Below, in pieces: positions 53,656 to 62,771 of a stretch of 64,000 nt of DNA. The translations under genes and the position numbers were made by a program. The DNA lies in the NCBI GenBank assembly GCA_018374635.1, contig JAHAEW010000005.1, forward strand, positions 1-64,000, in the 5' to 3' direction. Under the pieces are notes generated by a model, which was given only the letters and a program-made list of their open reading frames with translations, was not told where the DNA came from and made no database searches. The stretch is from Clostridiales bacterium. GTDB lineage: Bacteria > Bacillota > Clostridia > Oscillospirales > Oscillospiraceae. Numbering within the stretch: the stretch's first letter is position 1; the number at the start of each line of letters is the position of its first letter.

Positions 53656-54273
53656 ATGAAAGAGCCTAAGATTCGCAAGATCGTCACCAACCTGGAAGAA
53701 GTCTTTTACGAGGGCGGCGCGGACATGTCCGTAGAGAACGGCGAGAAGAAGTCCATCAAGACGGTCTCCGTGGCGGCGGTCATCAAGAATCCCTATGCCG
53801 GCAAGTGGCAGGAGGATCTGAGCGAGCTGACCGAGTACGGCGAGTATCTGGGCGACCTGCTGGCCCGCAAGGGTGCGGAGCTGCTGGGCGCCGAGAACGT
53901 GGAGACCTACGGCAAGGGCTGCCTGGTCGGCGTGGACGGCGAGCTGGAGCACTCCTCCGCCATGCTGCATCCCAAGGCCGGCAAGCCCATCCGTGACGCC
54001 ATCGGCGGCGGCAAGTCCATCATCCCCTCCAACGAGAAGGTGGCCGGCGTGGGCGCCTCCCTGGACATCTCCCTGCACTACAAGGACGCCGCCTTCGTGC
54101 GCACCCACTACGGCTCCTTCGAGGTCCGTGTGCCAGACGCCCCCAAGGCCGATGAGATCATCATGGCCGTGGTCCTCTCCGACGGCGGCCGTCCCCACGC
54201 CACCGTCAACGGCGCCGGACGCATCGGCGGCCTTCAGAAATCTGAAGCCAAGTGCGAGGATGGCCTGCGCTGA
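53656..54273 (+). CDS. AA_synth (DUF1185) family protein
   Basis: 205 residues, the family length. Recognised from KIVTNLEEVFYEGG, YGKGCLVGVDGELEHSSAMLHPKAGKP and NGAGRIGGLQKSEA. Function unproven; the 'amino acid synthesis' name is historical. Members occur in catabolic clusters for heterocycles and amides, and here it follows hnr and UPF0280, so a role in ring-opening chemistry or intermediate handling is possible. RBS AAAGGAG. A terminator follows. Confidence 0.85.
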   Translation: MKEPKIRKIVTNLEEVFYEGGADMSVENGEKKSIKTVSVAAVIKNPYAGKWQEDLSELTEYGEYLGDLLARKGAELLGAENVETYGKGCLVGVDGELEHSSAMLHPKAGKPIRDAIGGGKSIIPSNEKVAGVGASLDISLHYKDAAFVRTHYGSFEVRVPDAPKADEIIMAVVLSDGGRPHATVNGAGRIGGLQKSEAKCEDGLR

Positions 54274-54301
54274 TCCGTACCAAGCCAATGCATGACTGAG
54301 G

Positions 54302-54344
54302 AGCCCCCTCCGTCCGTCCGGTCCGGCGCTCGGAGGGGGCTTTT
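54302..54344 (+). terminator. terminator inside the nicotinate cluster
   Basis: Perfect 11-base stem (54302-54312 with 54331-54341), 18-base loop, and TTTTCT. It divides the cluster into an ena-hnr part and an hgd-ndh-dmd part, so the second part needs readthrough or its own promoter. Confidence 0.88.
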
Positions 54345-54388
54345 CTAAAGTACGGCATGACACACTGATGTAACGTAAGGATATGCGC

Positions 54389-54453
54389 GGGCCGTTGCGA
54401 ACCCCGACTGAGACGCGGCGGGGACGGAACGCAGCCGTGGTCCGCAACGGCCC
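54389..54453 (+). other. large structured hairpin in the leader of hgd
   Basis: GGGCCGTTGCG (54389-54399) pairs perfectly with CGCAACGGCCC (54443-54453), extended by three more pairs after a mismatch, around a GC-rich loop of about 35 bases. It ends 35 bases before the hgd ATG and has no T tract. Class unknown. Confidence 0.65.
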
Positions 54454-54487
54454 GAAGGATGGAAATTTGAGAAGTGGAGTGGTAAAG

Positions 54488-55384
54488 ATGAAAATTGGAT
54501 TTATCGGCCTGGGCGCCATGGGCAAGCCTATGGCCTGCAACCTGATCGCCGCCGGCTATGAGGTGCACGCCTTCGATGTGATGGAGGCTGCGGTAAAAGA
54601 GATGGAGGGCAAGGGCGCCATCGGCGCCGCCACCGCCGGAGAACTGGCCGCCCGGGTGGACGTCATCCTCTGCTCCCTCCCCAATGCCAAGATCGTAGAG
54701 GGCGTGATGACCGGCAAGGGAAGCGTCTTTGACAACTGCAAGAAGGGCACCGTCATCATCGACATGAGCTCCGTGGCCCCCAACAGCACCAAGGCCATGG
54801 CCCAGAAGGCGGCCCAGAAGGGGATCTCCTACATCGACGCGCCGGTCAGCGGCGGCGTGTCCGGCGCCACCGCCGGTACCCTCACCATCATGGTGGGCGC
54901 CGACGACGAGACCTTCCAGAAGGTCAAGCCCGTGTTCGATGTGCTGGGCAAGAACATCTACCACATCGGCGAGGTGGGCGGCGGCGACGCCATCAAGATG
55001 GTCAACAACCTCCTGCTGGGCTGCAATATGGCGGCTCTGGCCGAGGGCCTGACCCTGGGTGTCAAGTGCGGATTGTCGGTGGAGACCATGAAGGAGGTCA
55101 TCTCGGTCAGCTCGGGCCGGAGCTATGCCCTGGAGGCAAAGCTGGAGAAGTTCATCATGGCCGACCAGTTCACCGGCGGCTTTGCCGTGGATCTTCAGTA
55201 CAAGGACCTGGGCCTTGCCCTGGAGGCCTCCCGCGATGAGAAGGTACCCCTGCCCATGACCGCCGCTGCGGTGCAGGTCTATGAGGCGGCCCGGGCCAAG
55301 GGCCAGGGCCGGGAGGACATGTCCTCCGTGGTCAAGGTCTGGGAGGACCTGACCGGCGCCAAGATCCGCGGGACCGGAAAATAA
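54488..55384 (+). CDS. hgd: 2-(hydroxymethyl)glutarate dehydrogenase
   Basis: 298-residue beta-hydroxyacid dehydrogenase. Reduces 2-formylglutarate to 2-hydroxymethylglutarate with NADH. Rossmann GLGAMGKPMA at 8-16, substrate loop DAPVSGG at 118-123, catalytic Lys170 with Asn174 in GGGDAIKMVNNLL. Family members of other specificity (tartronate semialdehyde, 3-hydroxyisobutyrate) look similar; the pathway neighbours settle the choice. ATG 54488; the open frame upstream to 54383 runs over the leader hairpin. Confidence 0.9.
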   Translation: MKIGFIGLGAMGKPMACNLIAAGYEVHAFDVMEAAVKEMEGKGAIGAATAGELAARVDVILCSLPNAKIVEGVMTGKGSVFDNCKKGTVIIDMSSVAPNSTKAMAQKAAQKGISYIDAPVSGGVSGATAGTLTIMVGADDETFQKVKPVFDVLGKNIYHIGEVGGGDAIKMVNNLLLGCNMAALAEGLTLGVKCGLSVETMKEVISVSSGRSYALEAKLEKFIMADQFTGGFAVDLQYKDLGLALEASRDEKVPLPMTAAAVQVYEAARAKGQGREDMSSVVKVWEDLTGAKIRGTGK

Positions 55385-55417
55385 GGCGGCCTGCGCCCAG
55401 AAAGGAGTTATGTGGTG

Positions 55418-56287
55418 ATGAAGCCATTTACTTATCATGCCCCCCGCTCTGTGGAGGAGGCCCTCTCCCTGCTGGAACAGCATCAGGCCAGCTGCGCCGT
55501 GGTGGCCGGCGGCACCGACGTGGTCATCGAGCTCAACGAAGGGGTCAAGCGCCCCGAGCATGTCATTGATATCAGCAAGATTTCCGAGCTGCGCTATGTG
55601 AAGGAAGAGGACGGCCTGGTCAAGCTGGGCGCGCTGGATACCTTCACTTCCCTGGAGCGCCATCCCTATGTGCAGGAGCATCTGCCCGCCCTCTATGAGA
55701 CGGTCATCCATGTGGGCTCCCCCCAGATCCGGAACCTGGGCACCATCGGCGGCAACGTGGTCAACGCCTCCGTCGCCGGCGACTCGCCCACGGTCTTCCT
55801 CACCTACGGGGCCGAAGTGGTGCTCAAGAGCACTCGCGGCGAGCGGATCATGACCATTGAGGAGTTCAATCAGGGCCCGGGCAACTGCCAGATCCGGCCC
55901 GACGAGCTGCTCACCGAGGTGCGCTTCCCCGCCCCCGGCAAGGACGAGGCGGTGGGATACTTCAAGATCGGCAAGCGCAAGTCCCTGGCCATTGTGGTGC
56001 TGGCGGTGAGCGTATATATCAAACGCACGGTGGATAACCGGGTGGAGGACGCCCGGGTGATCCTGGGCGCGGTGAGCAAGCACCCCATGCGGGTCCCCGT
56101 ACTGGAGGAGGCCCTGAAGGGCCGTCCCCTGACGAGGGAGGCGCTGGAGGGGACCCTGCCGCTCTTTACCGACGCAGTGCAGGCGGCCATTGCCGACCGG
56201 CCCTCGGTCGTCTACAAGCGGGAGGGCGTCCGGGGCGCCGCCCGCCGGTGCTTTGATCAGATCCTCACCCAGTTTGGCCTGATGTGA
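55418..56287 (+). CDS. ndhF: nicotinate dehydrogenase FAD-subunit
   Basis: 289 residues, molybdopterin dehydrogenase FAD-binding domain: VVAGGTDVVIE near residue 32 and NLGTIGGNVVNAS near 110 contact FAD, followed by the CO-dehydrogenase flavoprotein C-terminal domain. Passes electrons from the Fe-S subunit to NADP. AAAGGAG upstream; ATG 55418 chosen, with GTG 55412 possible. Other xanthine-dehydrogenase-family substrates are conceivable, but the cluster fits nicotinate. Confidence 0.92.
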   Translation: MKPFTYHAPRSVEEALSLLEQHQASCAVVAGGTDVVIELNEGVKRPEHVIDISKISELRYVKEEDGLVKLGALDTFTSLERHPYVQEHLPALYETVIHVGSPQIRNLGTIGGNVVNASVAGDSPTVFLTYGAEVVLKSTRGERIMTIEEFNQGPGNCQIRPDELLTEVRFPAPGKDEAVGYFKIGKRKSLAIVVLAVSVYIKRTVDNRVEDARVILGAVSKHPMRVPVLEEALKGRPLTREALEGTLPLFTDAVQAAIADRPSVVYKREGVRGAARRCFDQILTQFGLM

Positions 56288-56305
56288 GGCGAGGAGGAAG
56301 CAGAG

Positions 56306-56791
56306 ATGGAACAGATCACGATTCAATTCAACCTCAACGGCCGGGACGTCTCGGTTCAGGCCGATCCCAATAAGCGCCTGGTGGACTTCCTGCGGGAGGA
56401 CATGGGCATGCTCAGCGTCAAGGAAGGCTGCGGCGAGGGCGAGTGCGGCGCCTGCACCGTTATCTACAACGGCGAGGCGGTCACCTCCTGCCTGATGCTG
56501 GCCGGCCAGGTGGAGGGCGGAAGCGTCATTACCCTGGAGGGCGTGGGCAGGGAAAACGGCGAGCTGGACGAGATCCAGCAGGCCTTTGTGGAGGCGGGCG
56601 CGGTACAGTGCGGCTACTGCACGCCGGGCATGATCCTCTCGGCCAAGGCCCTGCTGGACCGGAATCCCAAGGCCGGCCATGAGGAGATCCGCCGGGCCAT
56701 GTCCGGCAATCTCTGCCGCTGCACCGGTTACAGCAAGATCATCCAGGCCGTGGAGATGGCCCGGGACGCGAAGGGAGGGGCTGCCGTATGA
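56306..56791 (+). CDS. ndhS: nicotinate dehydrogenase small 2Fe-2S subunit
   Basis: 161 residues. N-terminal plant-type 2Fe-2S site [11 protein letters not shown] plus TSC, and C-terminal 2Fe-2S site [10 protein letters not shown]...CRCTGYSKI, both complete. Carries electrons from the molybdenum centre to FAD. Its end overlaps the start of the large subunit by 4 bases. Confidence 0.94.
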   Translation: MEQITIQFNLNGRDVSVQADPNKRLVDFLREDMGMLSVKEGCGEGECGACTVIYNGEAVTSCLMLAGQVEGGSVITLEGVGRENGELDEIQQAFVEAGAVQCGYCTPGMILSAKALLDRNPKAGHEEIRRAMSGNLCRCTGYSKIIQAVEMARDAKGGAAV

Positions 56792-59103
56792 AGCCGGAGA
56801 CCAAGGTTTTGGAGCGGGAAAAGCTGGAGGCGGCCAGCGCGGTCCAGGCCGGACACGCGGTTCTGGGCAAGAGCGTAGTCAAGAAAGACACCATGGAGAA
56901 GGTCCGGGGTACCGCCCGCTTTGCCGCCGATCTGGAGATGCCCAACATGCTCTATGGCGGGGTGTTCCGCAGCACGATCACGGCCGGATACATCAAGTCC
57001 TTTGATCCCTCCGCGGCGCTTGCCATTCCGGGGGTGGCCTGTGTGCTGACCTCCAAGGACATTCCGGGCAAGAACCGCATCGGCATCATCCTCAAGGATG
57101 AGCCCATCCTGGTGGACGACAAGATCCGCCGCTATGGCGACGCCATTGCCGTGGTGGCAGCCGAAACGCCCGACCTGCTGGAGGACGCGCTGGCGGCCAT
57201 CCGGGTGGAGTATGAGGAGATCGAGCCGGTCCTCTCGGTGGAGCGGGCCGCCCAGGCAGATGCCCCCAAGATCCACGGGGACACCAATGTCCACCAGAGC
57301 AAGCACCTGGAGCACGGAAATGTGGACGAGGCCTTTGCCAAGTGCGACATCATCATCGAGAACGACTATGAGACCCCCATGCTCTCCCATATGTTCATTG
57401 AGCCGGACGGCGGCCTGGCCAGCTATGAAAACGGCATCATGACGGTGTACGCCTCCACGCAGAACCCCCACTATGACCGGGGTGAGGTGGCGGCCATGCT
57501 GAACTTCCCCAACAACCGGGTCAGCTCGGTGCAGGTGACCACCGGCGGCGGCTTCGGCGGCAAGCTGGACATCTCGGTCCAGTGCCATGCGGCCCTGCTC
57601 TCCTACTATACCAACCGCCCGGTCAAGATGGTGCGCAGCCGGAAGGAGTCCACCATGGTCTCCTCCAAGCGCCATCCTATGAAGATGCACTATAAGACCG
57701 GCGCCACCAAGGACGGCAAGATCCTGGCCGTGGAGGCCACGCTGCTGGGCGATACCGGCGCCTATGCCTCCTATGGCCCCGCGGTCATCACCCGCGCCGC
57801 CGTCCATGCGGCCGGCCCCTATGAGATCCCCAACGTCCGGGTGGACGCCACCTTCTACTATACCAACAATCCCATGGCGGGCGCCTTCCGCGGCTTCGGC
57901 GTGCCTCAGGTGGCCGTGGCCCATGAGGGTCAGATGAACGCACTGGCCAAGGCGCTCAACATGGACCCCATCGACATCCGCATCCTCAATGCCCACCGTC
58001 CGGGCTCCATGACGGCCACCGGTCAGGTGCTGGACGACGGCGTGGGATTTGTGCAGTGCCTGGAAGCGGTGAAGAAAAAGGCGGCGGAAGTCCTGCCTCC
58101 CTGTGTGCCAACCGCACCCCATAAGCGCCGGGGCAGAGGGTACGGGGCCATGTATTACGGCATCGGCAATACCGGACTGCCCAACCCGGCGGGCGCTTTC
58201 GTGGAAGTGCTCCCCGATGCCAGCGTCAACCTGATGGTTGGCTGCGCCGACATCGGCCAGGGCTCCACCTCCGCCATGGCCCAGATTGCCGCGGAGGAGC
58301 TGGGCCTCGAATATGAGGACATCCGGGTCACCGCCGCCAATACCCAGGTCACCCCCGAGGGCGGCGCCACCTCCGCCAGCCGCCAGACCTTTATTTCGGG
58401 CAGCGCCACCATGCTGGCGGCCCGCATGGCCAAGGCGACCCTGGCCGAAGTGGCATCGGCTTATCTGAAGGTCCCGGTGGAGGGGCTTGTGTTCCGGCAT
58501 CGGGAGATCTTCTCCGCTGCCGACCCCACGGTCAAGATGACCTATCCGGAGCTGATGGGTGAGATGAAGCGCCTGGGCAAGCTGGCGCTGGGCTGCGGCT
58601 CCTATAACCCCAAGACCACCGGACTCAACCCCGCGGATATGTTCGGTATTCCCTTCGAGGTGTACTCCTACGCCGCCACTCTGGTGGACCTGGAGGTGGA
58701 CACCGAGACCGGTCTGGTGGATGTGCTCAACGTGATCTCGGCCCACGATGTGGGTACCGCGGTCAACCGCCAGGCGGTGGAAGGACAGATCGAGGGCGGT
58801 GTGGTCATGGGCACCGGCTTTGCCCTGCTGGAGAAGATCGAGACCAGGGACGGACGCATCACCAACCCGGTGTTCTCCAAGTATCTCCTGGCCACCTCCA
58901 TGGACGCCCCCAACATCTACCCCATTGTGGTGGAGAGCGGCAATGGAGAGGCCGGCCCCTTCGGCGCCAAGGGCGTGGGCGAGCCCGCCCTGATCCCCAC
59001 CATCCCGGCGACCGCCGACGCGGTGGAAAACGCGCTGAACATCCGCTTCGGCAGGCTTCCCATCCAGCATCTGGACATCATGCGGGAGCTGAACAAGAAA
59101 TGA
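56788..59103 (+). CDS. nicotinate dehydrogenase molybdopterin subunit, NdhL-NdhM fusion
   Basis: 771 residues, xanthine-dehydrogenase-family large subunit: an N-terminal substrate domain ([23 protein letters not shown]), first Mo-cofactor domain with TGGGFGGK near 250 and [10 protein letters not shown] near 370, second Mo domain with GCADIGQGS near 480 and the catalytic Glu in [11 protein letters not shown] near 732. In E. barkeri the two halves are separate proteins (NdhL and NdhM); here one unbroken frame covers both. The E. barkeri enzyme needs labile selenium on molybdenum, which cannot be read from sequence. Confidence 0.9.
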   Translation: MKPETKVLEREKLEAASAVQAGHAVLGKSVVKKDTMEKVRGTARFAADLEMPNMLYGGVFRSTITAGYIKSFDPSAALAIPGVACVLTSKDIPGKNRIGIILKDEPILVDDKIRRYGDAIAVVAAETPDLLEDALAAIRVEYEEIEPVLSVERAAQADAPKIHGDTNVHQSKHLEHGNVDEAFAKCDIIIENDYETPMLSHMFIEPDGGLASYENGIMTVYASTQNPHYDRGEVAAMLNFPNNRVSSVQVTTGGGFGGKLDISVQCHAALLSYYTNRPVKMVRSRKESTMVSSKRHPMKMHYKTGATKDGKILAVEATLLGDTGAYASYGPAVITRAAVHAAGPYEIPNVRVDATFYYTNNPMAGAFRGFGVPQVAVAHEGQMNALAKALNMDPIDIRILNAHRPGSMTATGQVLDDGVGFVQCLEAVKKKAAEVLPPCVPTAPHKRRGRGYGAMYYGIGNTGLPNPAGAFVEVLPDASVNLMVGCADIGQGSTSAMAQIAAEELGLEYEDIRVTAANTQVTPEGGATSASRQTFISGSATMLAARMAKATLAEVASAYLKVPVEGLVFRHREIFSAADPTVKMTYPELMGEMKRLGKLALGCGSYNPKTTGLNPADMFGIPFEVYSYAATLVDLEVDTETGLVDVLNVISAHDVGTAVNRQAVEGQIEGGVVMGTGFALLEKIETRDGRITNPVFSKYLLATSMDAPNIYPIVVESGNGEAGPFGAKGVGEPALIPTIPATADAVENALNIRFGRLPIQHLDIMRELNKK

Positions 59104-59108
59104 CCCAT

Positions 59109-59145
59109 AGGCGGAGGGACCCGTGGGTCTCTCCGCCTGTTTCTC
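59109..59145 (+). terminator. terminator-like hairpin between ndh and dmdA
   Basis: 14-base arms with one G-T wobble (59109-59122 with 59125-59138), followed by GTTTCTCTG. The T tract is imperfect, so partial termination or 3' protection of the ndh message. Confidence 0.65.
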
Positions 59146-59181
59146 TGTGAGACAAACCGGAACGAATTGGAGTGAACGGCT

Positions 59182-60372
59182 ATGAACTGTATCGAGCGGT
59201 ATCTGGCCCGGGCCGCCGGGGTGGCCGAGGCCGGACCGGGACAGGATCTGTCCTGCCGGGTTAGCTATGTGGCGGCCCATGATGTGACCGCCCCCATTGC
59301 CATCAATATGTTTCGCCAGATCGGCGTGAAGAAGGTCTTTGATCCCGACCGGGTGATCCTCATTGTGGACCACATCTATCCCGCCGCCAGCGAGAAGGCC
59401 CGCAACAGCGTGTGGGCCATGGACGATTTTGCCCGGGAGTTTGGGGTCCGCCTCTACCAGCGGGGCGAGGGCGTGATCCATCAGCTCATGTATGAGAAGC
59501 ACCGGGCCAAGCCCGGAGAACTGGTGGTCATCGCCGACTCCCACACCGGGACCTGCGGCGGCTACGGCGCCATCGGCGTGGGCGTGGGCTCCACCGAGCT
59601 GGCCGCCGCCATGGCCACCGGAAAGCTGGATCTGGAGGTGCCCGAGGTGGTCCAGATCTATCTGAGCGGGAAGCGGCCTGCCAATGTGTTCGGGAAGGAC
59701 CTGATCCTCTATCTGGGGAGCCTCTTCGGAACCGATTACCTGGTGGACCGGGCCCTCCTCTTCACCGGCCCCGGCATCGCCGACTTCCCGGTGGAGGAGC
59801 GGATGACCGTGTGCAACATGGGCATTGAGCTGGGCGCCATGATCACCCTCTTCGGGACCGAGGAAAAAGAGCCGGACACCGTGGAGACCCGCGCGCTGGA
59901 TCTGAGCGCCATGGAGCCCCAGATCGCCCGGCCCTTCTCCCCGGCCAATGTGGTTCCGGTGAAGGAAGCGGCGGGAACCAAGGTCACCCAGGTGGTGGTG
60001 GGTTCCTGCACCAACGGACGCCTCAACGACATGGAGCAGGTGGCCAGGGCTTTCCGGGGGAAGCACGTCCACCCGGATGTGAACACCCTCATCGTCCCAG
60101 CCTCCCGGGAGGTGCTGGACCAGATGGAGGCGCGGGGCTGGTGCAAGATCATCCGGGACGCGGGGGCCACCGTCCTCAACCCCGGATGCGGCCCCTGCTT
60201 CGGCGCCCATGAGGGCCTGACCAGCGAGCGGGACGTGGTGGTCTCCACCACCAACCGCAATTTCCCCGGGCGGATGGGCAGCATGAAGGCCAATATCTAC
60301 CTGGCCTCGCCGGCCACCGCCGCGGCCACCGCGCTGGCGGGGGTCATCACCGTGCCGGAGAAGGAGGACTGA
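59182..60372 (+). CDS. dmdA: 2,3-dimethylmaleate hydratase large subunit
   Basis: 396 residues of the aconitase/isopropylmalate-isomerase large-subunit family. Hydrates dimethylmaleate to (2R,3S)-2,3-dimethylmalate. Fe-S ligands are in VVGSCTNGRLNDM and NPGCGPCFGAHEG, as in LeuC; shorter than LeuC-1, like the archaeal/HacA-type. No leu genes are near, and mgm/mii follow, so dimethylmaleate rather than isopropylmalate. ATG 59182; weak GGAG upstream. Confidence 0.9.
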   Translation: MNCIERYLARAAGVAEAGPGQDLSCRVSYVAAHDVTAPIAINMFRQIGVKKVFDPDRVILIVDHIYPAASEKARNSVWAMDDFAREFGVRLYQRGEGVIHQLMYEKHRAKPGELVVIADSHTGTCGGYGAIGVGVGSTELAAAMATGKLDLEVPEVVQIYLSGKRPANVFGKDLILYLGSLFGTDYLVDRALLFTGPGIADFPVEERMTVCNMGIELGAMITLFGTEEKEPDTVETRALDLSAMEPQIARPFSPANVVPVKEAAGTKVTQVVVGSCTNGRLNDMEQVARAFRGKHVHPDVNTLIVPASREVLDQMEARGWCKIIRDAGATVLNPGCGPCFGAHEGLTSERDVVVSTTNRNFPGRMGSMKANIYLASPATAAATALAGVITVPEKED

Positions 60373-60373
60373 C

Positions 60374-60865
60374 ATGGAGCTCATCAAGGGAAAGATCATC
60401 GTCCTGGGGGACGATGTGGATACGGACCAGATCCTCCCCGGCTATGCCATGGCGGAGCCCTATGACAAGCTGGGCAGCTATGCCATGGCGGGACTGGCCG
60501 GACTGGATTTCAACGCCGTCTATGAGCCGGGCAGCATCCTGGTGGCCGGGCGCAACTTCGGCTGCGGCTCCTCCCGGGAGCAGGCCCCCATCGCCCTCAA
60601 GCAGCGGGGCGTGTCCCTCATCCTGGCCAAGGGCTTTGCCCGGATCTTCCGCCGCAATTCCATCAACATCGGACTTCCGGTGTGGGCGGTCGATCTGGCC
60701 GGACAGGTCAAGACCGGCGACCTGGCCGAGGTGGACCTGGAGCGGGGCAAAGTGACGGTGAACGGCGTGGCGCATACCTTCCCGCCTCTGGCGGAAAATG
60801 TAAGGAAGACACTGGCCTATGGCGGCCTGATCCCCCGGGTCCGCGCTGAACTGGGAATGGAGTGA
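60374..60865 (+). CDS. dmdB: 2,3-dimethylmaleate hydratase small subunit
   Basis: 163 residues, swivelling domain of the aconitase family: GDDVDTDQILPGYAM near the start and GRNFGCGSSREQAPIAL near 60-75, which bears the catalytic Ser. Follows dmdA by one base, coupled translation. Confidence 0.92.
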   Translation: MELIKGKIIVLGDDVDTDQILPGYAMAEPYDKLGSYAMAGLAGLDFNAVYEPGSILVAGRNFGCGSSREQAPIALKQRGVSLILAKGFARIFRRNSINIGLPVWAVDLAGQVKTGDLAEVDLERGKVTVNGVAHTFPPLAENVRKTLAYGGLIPRVRAELGME

Positions 60866-60871
60866 GAATAT

Positions 60872-62734
60872 ATGGATATGCAGGAAAAAACCAAACGGAT
60901 CATCCGGGAGGATATTGAGGCGGTCCGGGCTTATGCCGACTGCTTCGGCGTGGAGATGCCCGATCTGGACGAGAATGGAGAAGTGGTGGGCCTTCCCGCA
61001 CCCTACCCCAGAGAGGTGGCGGGCGTGGTCCGCAGCGGCTACCGCATCCATGAGCTGGCCCGGAAGGCCAGAGCGCGGGGCTGGCCGGTCCAGAACCCCA
61101 TCCTGGGGCGCAACACCGCCGAGGAGACCCTCAAGGAGTCCAAGGAGATGTACGCCTTTGCCGAGAAGTTCGACGAGACCATCTTCCACTTTGTCCACTC
61201 GGAGGCCACCCGCCACATCGATCCTCTGAAGGGGCGGGAGCTCATTGAGCAGTCCCGGGGCAAGGGCGGCATCACCCCCAGGGGGGAGCGGGAGTTCATT
61301 CAGATGGGCGGCGGCTCCCGCCATCCGGTGCGCATCAACGCCACGGGCGATACGCCGCACCTCTCCATTCTGAACGCCCTGATTGCGGGCTTTGACGGCA
61401 CCGACATCGGCCCCGTCATCCACGTCCACTTCGGCGGACGCGGCATCCATGACTACCGCACCAAGGTGGTCAACGGCTATAAGGCCCTCCAGATCTGCGC
61501 CGAGAACAAGATCTATGTGCAGCTGGATTCCCATAAGCACCTGAATAACATCGGCGGCACCGATGGCATGGCCCTGGCCATGTGCCTGCTGGCCGAGGGC
61601 CTGGCCATCCACGCGGGCCTTCCCCGGGAGCTCTCCGCCATTCAGATGAACATTGCGGGCATCAACATCTTTGCCGACCTGGCCCTGATGCGGGCCTTCC
61701 GGGAGACCCTGTGGAGCGACGGCCTTATCGTGGTGCCCGAGACCTTCCAGAGCCCTCCGGGCGACCTCATTGCCGAGGCGGCCCATTTCGCCCGCATGGC
61801 GGTCAACGCCAAGCTGGGCGGCGCCGACTTCTACCGGCCCAAGGCGGCCGAGAGCGTGGGCATCCCCACCGGCGACTCCATGGGCCGGGCCATCTGGGGC
61901 ACCGAGAACGTATTCACCAACACCTATGCCGTGGACATCGAGGACAGCCGCGTCACCGGGCGCAAGGCGGAGATCCTGGAGGAGGCCATGGCGGTGCTGG
62001 AGGCTGTGCTCCACCTGCCCGAGCACAGCCTGAAGCCCAGGGACATCACCCCCGCCTTCTGGATGCAGTGGAAGGACGCCGAGCTCATCGACCTTATCGT
62101 GGAGGGCGGCAAGAGCGGCCGGATGGACTGCCCCCGTGCCGGCGGCTGGGACCTGAAGCGGTTCGTCAAGGTCAACCGGGACCCCGATGGGATCAAGCGC
62201 TATGTGCCCGGCTACACGCCCCTGGGGATCGATCCAAGCCGGGTGGCCGTCACCAAGGAGGACATCCAGGTGGAGCCCGAGAAGGAGCCCACCCGTCCGG
62301 AGAAGATCGTGCTGGCCACGGTGGGCGCCGACGCCCACGTCAACGGCGTCAATCTCATCCGGGAGACCTTCCAGCACGCGGGCTATGAGGTGGTCTTCCT
62401 CCGGGGCATGAACCTGCCCGAGACCGTGGCCGAGGTGGCGGCCGAGGCCAATGCCGACGCCGTGGGCGTGAGCAACCTGCTGGGCCTGGGCGGAACCCTC
62501 TTCCCCCGCGTGGAGCAGCGGCTCAAGGAACTTGGCCTGCGGGACAAGATGGTGGTCTGGGCCGGCGGACGCATCGCGGAAAAGGAAGAGGAGCACCAGT
62601 ATTACGAGGAGAAGATCAAGCGGGAGGGCGTGAGCTTTCTGGGCGTAGACGCCTTCTTTGGCCCGGATTCCACTCCCGAGCAGTGCCTGGAGACCATCAC
62701 CCGCCTCATCCGGGAGAAGAAAGCCAAGCAGTAA
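60872..62734 (+). CDS. mgm: 2-methyleneglutarate mutase (coenzyme B12)
   Basis: 620 residues. Adenosylcobalamin-dependent carbon-skeleton mutase converting 2-methyleneglutarate to (R)-3-methylitaconate. The N-terminal TIM barrel (about 1-460) is followed by a cobalamin-binding domain with the DxHxxG motif (DAHVNG, about residues 487-492) and [15 protein letters not shown] (the SxL...GG part). This shows His-on base-off binding as in glutamate mutase. The radical enzyme is prone to inactivation, and a MutL-type ATPase gene lies two genes downstream. Confidence 0.94.
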   Translation: MDMQEKTKRIIREDIEAVRAYADCFGVEMPDLDENGEVVGLPAPYPREVAGVVRSGYRIHELARKARARGWPVQNPILGRNTAEETLKESKEMYAFAEKFDETIFHFVHSEATRHIDPLKGRELIEQSRGKGGITPRGEREFIQMGGGSRHPVRINATGDTPHLSILNALIAGFDGTDIGPVIHVHFGGRGIHDYRTKVVNGYKALQICAENKIYVQLDSHKHLNNIGGTDGMALAMCLLAEGLAIHAGLPRELSAIQMNIAGINIFADLALMRAFRETLWSDGLIVVPETFQSPPGDLIAEAAHFARMAVNAKLGGADFYRPKAAESVGIPTGDSMGRAIWGTENVFTNTYAVDIEDSRVTGRKAEILEEAMAVLEAVLHLPEHSLKPRDITPAFWMQWKDAELIDLIVEGGKSGRMDCPRAGGWDLKRFVKVNRDPDGIKRYVPGYTPLGIDPSRVAVTKEDIQVEPEKEPTRPEKIVLATVGADAHVNGVNLIRETFQHAGYEVVFLRGMNLPETVAEVAAEANADAVGVSNLLGLGGTLFPRVEQRLKELGLRDKMVVWAGGRIAEKEEEHQYYEEKIKREGVSFLGVDAFFGPDSTPEQCLETITRLIREKKAKQ

Positions 62735-62771
62735 GCGACCCCATTTTTTCAGACAGGAGGCTGTGAGAGCC

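Noticed and set aside
56728..60399. 1223-codon open frame on the minus strand opposite ndh and dmdA
   Set aside because: It is the antisense of genes with intact Mo, Fe-S and aconitase motifs. High GC in codon position 3 keeps this opposite frame open; the translation is low-complexity (His, Gly, Val, Leu rich) with no domain.
59182..60865. Leucine pathway isopropylmalate isomerase LeuCD
   Set aside because: The family matches, but no leuA/leuB are near, while mgm and mii follow at once; dimethylmaleate hydratase is the better assignment.
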